Shown here in pieces: positions 36,416 through 45,232 of a stretch of DNA of 64,000 nt (its first letter is position 1; each line of letters begins with the position of its first letter). The notes under the pieces are model-generated. The model had not been told where the DNA came from and did no database searches. It saw nothing but the letters and a program-made list of their open reading frames with translations. Source of the DNA: Polyangiaceae bacterium (lineage in GTDB: Bacteria; Myxococcota_A; Polyangia; Polyangiales; Polyangiaceae); the NCBI GenBank assembly GCA_016712345.1, contig JADJRH010000001.1, positions 5,087,001 to 5,151,000 on the forward strand, in the 5' to 3' direction. Position numbers and translations under genes: made by a program.

Positions 36416-39270
36416 TCAGGCGAATATCTTGGAGAGAAACTGACCTGTATAGGAGTGTTTGACTCGGGCAACTTGTTCAGGCGTACCCTGGCCGACAATG
36501 CGGCCGCCGCCTTCGCCGCCTTCAGGGCCCAAGTCAATCACCCAGTCGGCGCATGCGACCACGTCGAGGTTGTGTTCAATGACAATGACAGTGTTGCCGG
36601 CGTCGACCAAACGTTGGAGTACACCGAGCAGCTTTCGAATGTCTTCAAAGTGGAGGCCGGTGGTAGGTTCGTCGAGAACGTAGAGTGTTCGGCCGGTTTG
36701 CACCTTGGACAGTTCACGCGAGAGTTTGACTCGTTGCGCTTCACCGCCGCTCATGGTGGGAGCGGGTTGTCCAATTTTCATATACCCAAGCCCCACGTCC
36801 ACCAAGGTTTGGAAAATGCGTTTTGCGGCTGGAAAACTTGAAAAAATTTCGAGACACTCGTCCACGTCTGTGTCGAGGATGTCGGCAATGGACTTGCCTT
36901 TGAAGCGCACGTTGAGGGTTTCAGCCTTGTAGCGTTTTCCACTGCACACTTCACAGGGGATGTACACATCGGCCAAAAAGTGCATTTCGACTTTGACAAC
37001 GCCGTCGCCGCTGCACGCTTCACACCGGCCACCTTTAACGTTGAAGCTGAATCTACCCGCATCGTATCCGCGGGCGCGCGCTTCGGGGAGGTTGGCGAAA
37101 ATCTCGCGAATCAGGTCAAACGCTTTGGTGTAGGTGCCGGGGTTTGACCTGGGGGTTTTACCAATGGGCTTTTGATCAATGGCAATGGCCTTGTCGATCG
37201 CGTCGATTCCGGTGATTTTTTGTGGAGGCCAATGGGGCCTTGACCGTTGTGAAGAGTCTGCGACAGAGCCGGGAGTAGAATCCCGTTGACGAGGGAGCTT
37301 TTGCCGGCTCCGCTCACGCCGGTCACCGCGGTGAGTACACCGAGGGGGAAGTGAACGTCGAGGTCTTTCAGGTTGTGTTCTCGCGCGCCGAGGACGCTGA
37401 TTTGACCTTTGGAGGTGCGCCTTTTTCGCGGATATTCAATTCGCATGCGACCGGAGAGGTACGCTCCGGTGATGCTTTTGGGGTCTTTCATTAACCCTTC
37501 AGGCGGGCCGCTGTAGAGGACTTTGCCCCCCAAATGACCGGCGCCGGGGCCAAAATCGACAACGTGGTCGGCGGCGCGGATGGTTTCTTCGTCGTGTTCA
37601 ACAACAAGCACGGTGTTGCCGAGATCGCGAAGGTGGCGCAGTGTTCCAAGCAGCCGCTCGTTGTCGCGGGGATGAAGGCCAATGGAAGGTTCGTCGAGAA
37701 CGTACATGACGCCTGACAGTTCGCTGCCGAGTTGACTGGCGAGGCGAATGCGTTGGGCTTCTCCACCGGAAAGGGTGGGACCGGAGCGATCCAGGGTTAG
37801 ATAGTCAAGCCCGACATTGAGCAAAAAGCCGAGGCGTGCGTCGATTTCGCGCAGGACTCCCGCGGCAATGGCGGCGGCGGCTTTTGACAATTGAAGGGTA
37901 TGAAAGTGGTTGGATGCCCGCAACACGGTCATGGAGGTAATGTCAGAAATGCTTTTCCCGGCGATCTTGACAGCCAGACTTTCAGGCCGGAGACGTTTGG
38001 CACCGCAAGTTTCACAGGGGCGTTCTGACATGAAGGCGCGGTAGGCGTCGCGCATTTGTTCAGATCCGGTTTGGTGGTAGCGCCGGAGGATTGTATGAAT
38101 CACCCCTTCGTATTTCATGGCCCACGTTCCGTGGGTTTCGCTGCCTTCTTTGCCCCATTGAACGGCGATTTTTTTCCCTTCAAGCCCGTAGAGGACTTTG
38201 TCTTGTTTGGCCTTGGGTAGTTTTTTCCAAGGAGTGTCGAGGTCAACCTGACAGGCCTTGGCAACGGCGTCGGCGATGCGCGCGGTCCAGCCCGTTTCGC
38301 CGCGCGCCATAGCACCTGCCCACGGGGCAATTGCACCTTCGCGGATAGATTTGTTGGGGTCGGGTACAACCAGGTCGGGATCCACGTCAAGCCGCATTCC
38401 AAGCCCGCTGCAAGCGGAGCACATTCCAAGCGGGCTGTTGAACGAAAAACTCTGGGGTGAAAGAGCCGGGAAACTTTGACCGCAGTGGGAACGCTTTTGA
38501 CTAAATGGGTAGGTCTGACCGTTGTCCAGGACGACGCGCACTTCACCGTCGGCTTCTTTGAGGGCAAGTTCGATCGCTTCGGCAACGCGGCTTCGGTTTT
38601 CAGGTGCGATGGTAATGCGATCAAGAACAAGGTCGATGGTGTGTTTTTTCTTCTTGTCGAGCGTGGGTAGATTTTCATCCACCCGCACCACTTCACCGTC
38701 CACCTGAAAGCGGGTAAAACCGCGATCGCGAAGCCCTTCAAAGAGATCGCGAAATTCCCCTTTTCGAAGATCTACCAGTGGGGCGATGATGGTGGCTTTG
38801 GCCCCGGCGGGTAGACTCAATATTTCGGCGACGATCTGTTCGGAGGTTTGGGCGCTGACGCGCTTTTGGCAGATATGACAAAACTGCTCACCGGCGCGGG
38901 CATAGAGCACACGAAGGTAGTCATATACTTCGGTGATGGTTCCAACGGTAGAACGCGGGTTGGCGCTGGCGCTCTTTTGCTCGATAGCGACGGTGGGCGA
39001 CAAACCTGACAATCGCTCGACATGCGGCCGTTCGAGTTGACCTAGAAACTGCCGGGCGTATGAGGAAAGGGTTTCTACATACCGGCGTTGACCTTCAGCA
39101 TACAGCGTATCGAAGGCGAGGCTGCTTTTTCCAGATCCGCTGACGCCGGTGAAAACGACAAATCGATTTTTGGGAACTTGTAAAAGGTCAACTATCAGGT
39201 TGTGTTCGCGTGCGCCGTGAATTTCGATAAAAGCGGGCTCGCGGGGGGCTGTGTTTCGAGGGGCGCTCAT
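36416..39270 (-). CDS. uvrA: UvrABC system protein A, interrupted by an apparent single-base frameshift
   Basis: Nucleotide-excision-repair damage sensor with two ABC ATPase modules. The first frame (39270 to about 37216) has P-loop GVSGSGKSS, SPTVAIEQKSASANPRSTVGT and the first signature LSGGEAQRIRLASQLG. The second (to 36416) has the zinc module RCEACSGDGVV...CEVCSG, SGGEAQRVKLSRELS and LYVLDEPTTGLHFEDI. They join if the A6 run at 37216-37221 (minus strand CACAAAAAATC) is A7, giving HKKITGID. The restored protein is about 951 aa, the normal length. A homopolymer error is likelier than a real mutation. In the first zinc module the usual C-x-x-CG is RSHCG, so one Cys ligand is replaced. Confidence 0.9.
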
Positions 39271-39345
39271 TCGAGGGTGAAGAGGGCTATCACCGGGCGC
39301 GAGGGTTCGAAAGCTTGACGTTTGAAAAAAGGGTAAGCTCGCGCG

Positions 39346-39855
39346 ATGACTCGAACTTGGACATTTGCGGCGGTCGCGGCTGTCGCAACGATGGGATGTG
39401 CGGCGGGGAGCGACGGCGCTCCCGGCTCAGTTGCGGCGCAACCTGAAAGCACCGCGAATGGAACCGCGGGCGGACAGGTGTTGACGGCGCCGGCTTCGAT
39501 CGAGGCGCGGGATGTGGCGGTGCTTGTGATTGAGCAAACGTCGGCCGTGATTCGCGTGCTTTCGTCGGCGACGCGGCCTCGGTCATCGTTTGGGCCCGCC
39601 GCGTCGTGGAACGGGACGGGGACGCCGACGCATCGGTGGACGCTGCGGGATCGAAACGGGGCGGAAGTGACCTCGGGCGGAATTGTTGCGAAGACTGCGT
39701 TGGAGGCACCTCCCAACTCCAAAGAGGGTGTTGGGGCTGCGAATGTGCCGCTTTCGGCAGTGACTTTTGAAGCGCGTGTACCCGTTCCGGCGGCGGGCGA
39801 ATGGATCGAGATCGCAGCCGTAAATGGCTCGGTGACCGCGGCGAGGTGGCCATGA
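39346..39855 (+). CDS. Hypothetical lipoprotein coupled to the M64 peptidase gene
   Basis: The 169-aa product begins MTRTWTFAAVAAVATMGCAA (lipobox ATMGC). The mature part is Ala/Thr/Val-rich with beta-strand character (TAPASIEARDVAVLVIEQTS, THRWTLRDRNGAEVTSGG, FEARVPVPAAGEWIEIAAVN). Its stop overlaps the next gene's start as ATGA. That arrangement suggests it acts with the peptidase, for example as a partner or inhibitor, but no family is recognised. Confidence 0.65.
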   Translation: MTRTWTFAAVAAVATMGCAAGSDGAPGSVAAQPESTANGTAGGQVLTAPASIEARDVAVLVIEQTSAVIRVLSSATRPRSSFGPAASWNGTGTPTHRWTLRDRNGAEVTSGGIVAKTALEAPPNSKEGVGAANVPLSAVTFEARVPVPAAGEWIEIAAVNGSVTAARWP

Positions 39856-41258
39856 AAGCGCGCGATCAACAACGGCCAGCCGAGCGCTCTGCGAGCTTGA
39901 AAAAGGCTCTCGGCGGTGTGGTGTTTGCCGCGTCGCTGCTCACGGCGTCGGTGGTTCGGGCGGATTGCCCGCCGGCTGCCGGCGAGTGCAAACAGCTCGT
40001 CGACAATGGGAGTTTGGGTGCCCGGATCGATCTGGTGATCATGGGCGATGGGTACACAGCCGGTGAGAAAGATAAGTTTTTCGCCGACGCCCAGGTGGCC
40101 GCCGACGGCATCTTGAAGTCGGAAACATACGGCGACTACGCGCCTGTGTTTAACGTGTTTGCGATGTACACACCGTCGGCTCAAAGCGGTGCCGACGACC
40201 CAAGCGCGGGGGTGTTTGTCGACACCGCTTTTGACGGCACGTACGACACAAGTGGGATCGATTACCTGATTTCGATCAACTACGGGAAAGCCCTGCAAGA
40301 GTTAAATACGCGTTTTCCCGAGAAAGACGTGGCTCTCTGCTTGGTGAACGCCGCCGCGTATGGCGGATCGGGAGGGCCGGTGGCGGTGGTGTCGTTGGAC
40401 GCCAATTCGCTGGAAGTGGCGCGTCACGAGTTGGGGCACACGCTCGCCGGCTTGGCCGATGAGTACACAGCGCCGTATCCCGGCTATCCCGACGGAGATC
40501 CCGAGCCGAATGTGGCGCTCGAATCAAACTTGGATCCGGTGAAGTGGTCGATGTGGCTGACCCCGGGTGTGGCCATTCCAACGCCTATTTCGGCAGCAAA
40601 CGGCGACCACGATCCGATCGGGGCGTATGAAGGTGCGCGGTACAAAGCAACAGGGGTGTTTCGGCCTGCGCCCAACTGCCTGATGCGCGAGCTTGAGATC
40701 ACGTTTTGTCCGGTTTGCTCAGAAGCGATGGTGCTCGAATTTTCGAAACTGTCGCTCTTAATCGACGCGCCGACGCCGGCCTCGCCGATCACTATCCCGG
40801 TGAAAGGTGTTTCCACATTCAGCGCCACGTTGCCCGCGCTGTCGAACTTGATGCCATCGTGGAAAGTGGACGGAAATCCCGTGGATGGGACCACAGCGTC
40901 GCTTGCGCTCGACCCCGAAAAATTGGGACTTGCAGATGGTGTACACACCGTGGAACTTGCCGTTTACGATGCCACGCCAAAGGTACGCAACGACCCGCAG
41001 AGCGTGATGACCGAAGTGTACACGTGGGACGTTACAGTGGACGGCACGCTGCCACCGAATCCGGGCACCGGCGGGGGGGCCGGGGCCGGAGTCGGCGGCA
41101 GCGGGGGCGGCGGTGGCTCGGGCGGCGTTGGCAACGGCAATGACGTGATCACCTGCGGGTGCCGAACCGCCGGCACAGACTCCAATGGATCATTTTCGGC
41201 CGTGGGCGTTCTTGGTGTACTCATCGCCCTGTCGCGCCGCCGCCGAACCCGTGGGTAG
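39852..41258 (+). CDS. M64-family (IgA peptidase-like) metallopeptidase with MYXO-CTERM-like tail
   Basis: The 468-aa product is started at the ATG at 39852, giving a signal peptide ending SVVRA. The region LVIMGDGYTAGEKDKFFADA and the zinc site RHELGHTLAGLADEY (His 192, Glu 193, His 196, downstream Asp-Glu 203-204) are hallmarks of peptidase family M64. After a beta domain there is a Gly-rich linker, then TCGCRTAG, a hydrophobic stretch (FSAVGVLGVLIALS) and RRRRTRG. This matches the MYXO-CTERM sorting signal, which predicts surface anchoring and strongly indicates a myxobacterium. Confidence 0.9.
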   Translation: MKARDQQRPAERSASLKKALGGVVFAASLLTASVVRADCPPAAGECKQLVDNGSLGARIDLVIMGDGYTAGEKDKFFADAQVAADGILKSETYGDYAPVFNVFAMYTPSAQSGADDPSAGVFVDTAFDGTYDTSGIDYLISINYGKALQELNTRFPEKDVALCLVNAAAYGGSGGPVAVVSLDANSLEVARHELGHTLAGLADEYTAPYPGYPDGDPEPNVALESNLDPVKWSMWLTPGVAIPTPISAANGDHDPIGAYEGARYKATGVFRPAPNCLMRELEITFCPVCSEAMVLEFSKLSLLIDAPTPASPITIPVKGVSTFSATLPALSNLMPSWKVDGNPVDGTTASLALDPEKLGLADGVHTVELAVYDATPKVRNDPQSVMTEVYTWDVTVDGTLPPNPGTGGGAGAGVGGSGGGGGSGGVGNGNDVITCGCRTAGTDSNGSFSAVGVLGVLIALSRRRRTRG

Positions 41259-41345
41259 CCGCCGCACCGCCGTGACCTCTCGGTGTTGGATACGACGCTT
41301 CGGCCGGTTGGGCATTTCAGGTCGTTGCGGGGGCGCCGATGAGCC

Positions 41346-41374
41346 TTGCGGGAAACCGGGCTACCGGCTACGAT
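41346..41374 (+). promoter_or_regulatory. Predicted promoter of the toxin-antitoxin pair
   Basis: TTGCGG (41346-41351) and TACGAT (41369-41374) are separated by exactly 17 bp. The antitoxin ATG follows the -10 box by only 6 bp and has no Shine-Dalgarno, which would mean a leaderless transcript. Confidence 0.45.
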
Positions 41375-41380
41375 TTTGAC

Positions 41381-41585
41381 ATGAATGCTGTGCGCAAACT
41401 TCGGGCCGAACACCACCTCGACCCGATCCTGCGCGCCCTCGCAGAAGCACCCCTCGGCCCACCCGATCCCCCCGAAATTGCCGCTGCCATCCGAGAAGGC
41501 CAAGAACTCAACCGCTTTGCCCCCCGGAGAACAAGTCAGCACCGAAATTCGTGAGCGCCAAGAATGGGCCAAGGTTGGCAAGTAA
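41381..41585 (+). CDS. Putative antitoxin, apparently frameshifted
   Basis: The frame from the ATG at 41381 reads NAVRKLRAEHHLDPILRALA...IAAAIREGQELNRFAP and as sequenced stops at 41554 after an unrelated-looking tail. If the C6 run at 41520-41525 is C5, the frame continues PGEQVSTEIRERQEWAKVGK to a stop at 41585. LRALAEAPL plus a C-terminal helix ending in a (V/E)S-(T/D)EE-type segment is typical of small antitoxins. The restored end overlaps the toxin start by 22 bp, as expected for a type II pair. Confidence 0.5.
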
Positions 41586-41815
41586 GCTGGTCTTACCCAG
41601 CCCAATGGTCCCTCCGCCAAATCCACTGGGAACACGCCGCCGAGGTCGACGCCGCCGTCCAACGCTTCGCCCGAACAGGTGAGGGCCACGTGGAACGTGT
41701 TCCAAAATCGCCAATGGGCCTTTGGCTGAAAGTTCCACCCCACGTAGCGCGCCTCTCCATCGAGCCCCTCTCCCACACGATCGTGGTTTGGTGGGTCTGC
41801 CGGGCCTGGTGGTGA
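41564..41815 (+). CDS. RelE/ParE-superfamily toxin-like protein
   Basis: The 83-aa product reads VSWSYPAQWSLRQIHWEHAA, EVDAAVQRFARTGEGHVERV, GLWLKVPPHVARLSIEP and TIVVWWVCRAW. The order, an N-terminal helix pair followed by an antiparallel sheet ending in a (I/V)xVxxVxxRxx strand, is that of RelE/ParE-type toxins, which cut ribosome-bound mRNA or inhibit gyrase. The length is right (80-95 aa). It overlaps the putative antitoxin and lies 24 bp before rsmI. The family call rests on pattern recognition only. Confidence 0.55.
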   Translation: MGQGWQVSWSYPAQWSLRQIHWEHAAEVDAAVQRFARTGEGHVERVPKSPMGLWLKVPPHVARLSIEPLSHTIVVWWVCRAWW

Positions 41816-41839
41816 ACCTCACGTGTACTCTTCACACTT

Positions 41840-42691
41840 ATGAGCGGCACGCTTTTCGTTGTGGCGACGCCCATTGGCAACTTGGGCGACATCACACTTC
41901 GCGCCGTTGAAACGCTTCGCGCCGTTGATCGCGTGCTTGCCGAAGACACGCGCCGCACGCTCACCCTCCTCAACCACTTGGGCATTGTTGCAAAACCGCT
42001 GGAGCGTCTTGATGCGCATGCGCCCGAAGGTGTCATTGAACGAGCCGTAGAACGCTTGGTTTCGGGCGAAAAACTCGCTCTTGTGACCGATGCGGGGACA
42101 CCGGTTGTGAGCGATCCCGGCACGCTTCTTGTGAAGCGTGCCGCGGATCGCGGTGTACACATTGTGCCCATCCCCGGGGCGTCGGCGGTGCTCGCCGCAA
42201 TCGCCGGATCGGGGCTTGTGAGCGGCGGGTTTCGGTTCGTGGGGTTTTTGCCGCGCGGGGGACCGGCGCGGCGAGAAGCCCTCGAACGCGTCGCTTCGAC
42301 CGAAGAGGCGGCCGTGCTTTTTGAATCGCCGGAGCGTACACAAGCGACGCTGCGCGACATCGCGGGCCTTTCGCCCGAAAGGCCCGCGACGGTTGCGCGC
42401 GAACTCACCAAGGTTCACGAGGAGTTTGTGCGCGGCACGGTGCGCGAGCTCTCGGACAGGGGGGGCACGTGGCTGGGTGAAGTGACGATTGTTCTCGGGG
42501 ATCGACCGACGAAAAGCGACGAGCCGATGCTCACCGATGCCGAGATGGAGCGTCGGATTGACGAGGGGTTTGAAAAAAAGCGGCGCGCGCGCGACATCGC
42601 CGAGGAAGTGGCACTTTGGTCGGGACTTTCGAAAAAAGAAGTGTACACAAAAGTGCTGGAGCGAAAACGGGTTCGAGGCGGGGCGGACTGA
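41840..42691 (+). CDS. rsmI: 16S rRNA (cytidine(1402)-2'-O)-methyltransferase RsmI
   Basis: The 283-aa product has the tetrapyrrole-methylase-like fold of RsmI: LFVVATPIGNLGDITLRAVE, LAEDTRRTLTLLNHLGI, LVTDAGTPVVSDPG, PIPGASAVLAAIAGSGL, GFLPRGG and LFESPERTQATLRDI. The enzyme methylates the ribose of C1402 in 16S rRNA and fine-tunes decoding at the P site. The C terminus carries the KKEVYTKVLERK helix usual for the family. It is full length and the start is unambiguous. Confidence 0.96.
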   Translation: MSGTLFVVATPIGNLGDITLRAVETLRAVDRVLAEDTRRTLTLLNHLGIVAKPLERLDAHAPEGVIERAVERLVSGEKLALVTDAGTPVVSDPGTLLVKRAADRGVHIVPIPGASAVLAAIAGSGLVSGGFRFVGFLPRGGPARREALERVASTEEAAVLFESPERTQATLRDIAGLSPERPATVARELTKVHEEFVRGTVRELSDRGGTWLGEVTIVLGDRPTKSDEPMLTDAEMERRIDEGFEKKRRARDIAEEVALWSGLSKKEVYTKVLERKRVRGGAD

Positions 42692-42743
42692 CGCGCGCGC
42701 GGGCTGCGATGTGTACACAGCGGAGGTGTACGCGGCGAGCGAT

Positions 42744-43733
42744 TTAGACGCGCTGCATTTCGGAGACTAACGAGGTCACAACGAGCACCGGCGATGCGTT
42801 GCGATCAAGCTGGACAATCGCTTGCTGTACGGCGCTGTAACGGGCCGCGGCGCGTGAGGCGACCACCGGTTTGTCGGAAACGGCCGCTCGGGCCTCGCGC
42901 GCGAGTACGGCGGCGAGGGCGCGCAGGTGGCCGCGAAGTGCGTCTTTGTTGCGATCGCCCGACTCGGCAAACATAACGGCGTTGCCCAGGCTTTGCGCTG
43001 AAACGGAGGTGAGCGCCGATTGAATGAATGTGTCGCGCGCGGCGGATTCTTCAGCGTCGGTGAGTGAAATGGCGGCCGATGCGCTCCCCGCGGCGAGATC
43101 GATCGCGAGGTCTTGGCGCTCTTTGGGTACACCCCGCCCGGTGAGAATGCCGGCGACGATTTCATCGGAAAGCGGCGCAAAACGAAGGGGAAGCGTGCGC
43201 GAACGAATGGTTGGAAGAAGGCGATCGGGGCGCGCTGTGAGAAGAATGAAGTGCGTTCCGCGGCGCGGTTCTTCGAGCGTTTTGAGAATGGCGTTGGCGG
43301 CGCCGATGCTCATTTCTTCGGCCGCGCGAACGATGAACACGCGGGCGCGGCCTTCGTGCGGGGGAAATTGCGCATTGGCGAGAACCACTGTGCGGATTTG
43401 GTTGACGCTGATATCGCGTGTTTCTTCGGTGCGTTGGCCAATGGTGTCGGGCGGGTAGAGCCCACGTTCGACAATGCGTACATCGGGATGGATGGGTACA
43501 CGCGGTCGATCGTCGGCGAGGGTGATCGCGCGACGGCAGGAGTCACACGTTCCGCAGCCGAGGGGATCGCCGGATGTACACACGAGCGCTTGAGCCAGCG
43601 CAAATGCGGCCATTTCTTTGCCAACGCCGTCGGGCCCTTCAAACCGATAGGCGTGGTGTACACGTCCGGTGCAGAGCGCGCGTTTGAGGGTGATGAGCGC
43701 GGTGTCCTGCCCGAGAATGTGTGAAAACGGCAT
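42744..43733 (-). CDS. holB: DNA polymerase III subunit delta'
   Basis: The 329-aa clamp-loader subunit begins FSHILGQDTALITLKRALCT and HHAYRFEGPDGVGKEMAAFA (P-loop with Glu in place of Ser/Thr). It has a zinc module CTSGDPLGCGTCDSCRRA, a SIGAANAILKTLEEP motif and LLTARPDRLLPTIRSR sensor 1 region. Delta' is the rigid stator of the loader that puts the sliding clamp on DNA. The apt gene lies 15 bp upstream on the same strand. Confidence 0.93.
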   Translation of the reverse strand: MPFSHILGQDTALITLKRALCTGRVHHAYRFEGPDGVGKEMAAFALAQALVCTSGDPLGCGTCDSCRRAITLADDRPRVPIHPDVRIVERGLYPPDTIGQRTEETRDISVNQIRTVVLANAQFPPHEGRARVFIVRAAEEMSIGAANAILKTLEEPRRGTHFILLTARPDRLLPTIRSRTLPLRFAPLSDEIVAGILTGRGVPKERQDLAIDLAAGSASAAISLTDAEESAARDTFIQSALTSVSAQSLGNAVMFAESGDRNKDALRGHLRALAAVLAREARAAVSDKPVVASRAAARYSAVQQAIVQLDRNASPVLVVTSLVSEMQRV

Positions 43734-43748
43734 GGCGCTCGGTTGGAA

Positions 43749-44327
43749 CTATTCGCCGGCGCCGATGTGGACGAGTGAATAGATCGCAGGGGGAACGGCC
43801 GCGTTTTCAAGCAGGCGGCGACGGCCTTCGAGAAAGTCGAGTTCAACGACGAATGTGTACGCAATGACCTGCGCGCCCTGGCGCGTGGCGAGCGCCGCGG
43901 CGGCGGATGCCGTGCCTCCGGTGGCAAGCAGATCGTCCACGATGATCACGCGCGAACCGCCGTTGAGCGAGTCAACGTGCATTTCCAACTCGGCTTCGCC
44001 GTACTCCAATTTGTACGCCACTCGGTCGGTTTTGTACGGGAGTTTGCCGGGTTTTCGAACGGGGATGAAACTTGCGTTGAGGCGCGCGGCGAGGGCTGCG
44101 CCGAAGATGAACCCGCGCGATTCGATCCCGATGACGGCGCGAAGATTTTCACTGATGAACCGCTCGGCGAAAAGGTCGATGGTCATGTGAAACGCGCGCG
44201 GATCGGCGAGCAGCGGCGTGATGTCTTTGAAGAGAATACCGGGCTTTGGAAAGTCGGGAATGTTGCGCAGGCGCGACTTGAGATAGCGAACGGCGGCTTC
44301 AGACGGCGCAAAGTTGTGCTCGTGCAT
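43749..44327 (-). CDS. apt: Adenine phosphoribosyltransferase
   Basis: The 192-aa product catalyses adenine + PRPP to AMP. Signatures: LRNIPDFPKPGILFKDITPL, AVIGIESRGFIFGAALAARL, PVRKPGKLPYKTDRVAYKLEYG and the PRPP loop VIIVDDLLATGGTASAA. It is about 15 residues longer at the N terminus than the E. coli enzyme. It lies between surE and holB on the same strand. Confidence 0.95.
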   Translation of the reverse strand: MHEHNFAPSEAAVRYLKSRLRNIPDFPKPGILFKDITPLLADPRAFHMTIDLFAERFISENLRAVIGIESRGFIFGAALAARLNASFIPVRKPGKLPYKTDRVAYKLEYGEAELEMHVDSLNGGSRVIIVDDLLATGGTASAAAALATRQGAQVIAYTFVVELDFLEGRRRLLENAAVPPAIYSLVHIGAGE

Positions 44328-44390
44328 CGGGTGCGGAGCCTACACCACTCGGTGCGTTTGCGGGCGGGCGGAGTGTGGTTCGGCGGGCTT

Positions 44391-45164
44391 CTACGACGCG
44401 GATTCGTCACTTGCCGCGCCGGCAACGGCGTTTGCGGCGGCCGCGTGTTCGCGCTCAAACAGATCAAGCGAAAGCGGTGTGAGACTCGCGTGGCCCGCGT
44501 CGTGCGCATCGGTGTCGGAGCCGGGTTTTGGTTCGTGTCGAGGCTCGGACCCGCCGATCCAAAGGTATTCGCGACCGCGCGGGTCTTGACGGTACACAAC
44601 GCCGTCGTCGTAGAGGCGCGCACCGAGTGTTGTGGCCTCCACTTTCCAACGATTTCCCGGGGGAATGTTGAGGTTAAACAAGGGCGCGCGTCGCTGCGGT
44701 GTGGGGTGCTGGTGCCAAATGGCGCGGGTGATCTTTGCTGTCAGTTCCGCTGCGGCGTTGCGATCGGCATCGTGATCCGCGCTGGCGGCCAAGGCCGGGA
44801 TGCCGCGAAATGCGGCTTCGCGTGCCGCCGCGACAGTGCCTGAATAAAAAACGTCGATCCCGAGGTTCAGGCCGTGATTGAGGCCCGAAACGGCAATGTC
44901 GGGGCGGCGCGGAAGGATGCGTACACCTGAGTTGAGCGCAACGTACACACAGTCGGCGGGTGTACCGTCGAGCGAAAACACGTCGGGCTCAACGCGGCGC
45001 AGGCGCAGGCTTCGGTGAAGGCTGAGCGAGTGGCTTGTGGCGCTTTGATTGAGTTCAGGCGCACACACGACCACGTCGGCAAACGTGAGGAGGGCGGCGC
45101 GCAGGGCGAGGAGGTTGGGCGCGGAATAGCCGTCGTCGTTGGAGAGAAGAATGAGTGGGCGCAA
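44391..45164 (-). CDS. surE: 5'/3'-nucleotidase SurE
   Basis: The metal-dependent nucleotidase/exopolyphosphatase family is clear from LILLSNDDGYSAPNLLALRA (DD metal ligands), CAPELNQSATSHSLSL, SLDGTPADCVYVAL, VSGLNHGLNLGIDVFYSGTV and AAREAAFRGIPALA. No ATG is available: a TTG at 45164 gives 257 aa and fits the family start; a TTG at 45236 overlapping the aldehyde dehydrogenase stop would add 24 residues. The C terminus has an Ala-rich extension (AAANAVAGAASDE). Confidence 0.9.
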   Translation of the reverse strand: MRPLILLSNDDGYSAPNLLALRAALLTFADVVVCAPELNQSATSHSLSLHRSLRLRRVEPDVFSLDGTPADCVYVALNSGVRILPRRPDIAVSGLNHGLNLGIDVFYSGTVAAAREAAFRGIPALAASADHDADRNAAAELTAKITRAIWHQHPTPQRRAPLFNLNIPPGNRWKVEATTLGARLYDDGVVYRQDPRGREYLWIGGSEPRHEPKPGSDTDAHDAGHASLTPLSLDLFEREHAAAANAVAGAASDESAS

Positions 45165-45232
45165 GGTGTTTGGACCGATGAGCGGCGCGGCGGCGCCGGC
45201 CGAAGGAGGTTGCGAGTGAGGGCGACGGTTGT

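Noticed and set aside
39267..40298. 343-codon minus-strand frame upstream of uvrA
   Set aside because: It is antisense to the lipoprotein/M64 peptidase pair, whose catalytic motif fixes the true strand.
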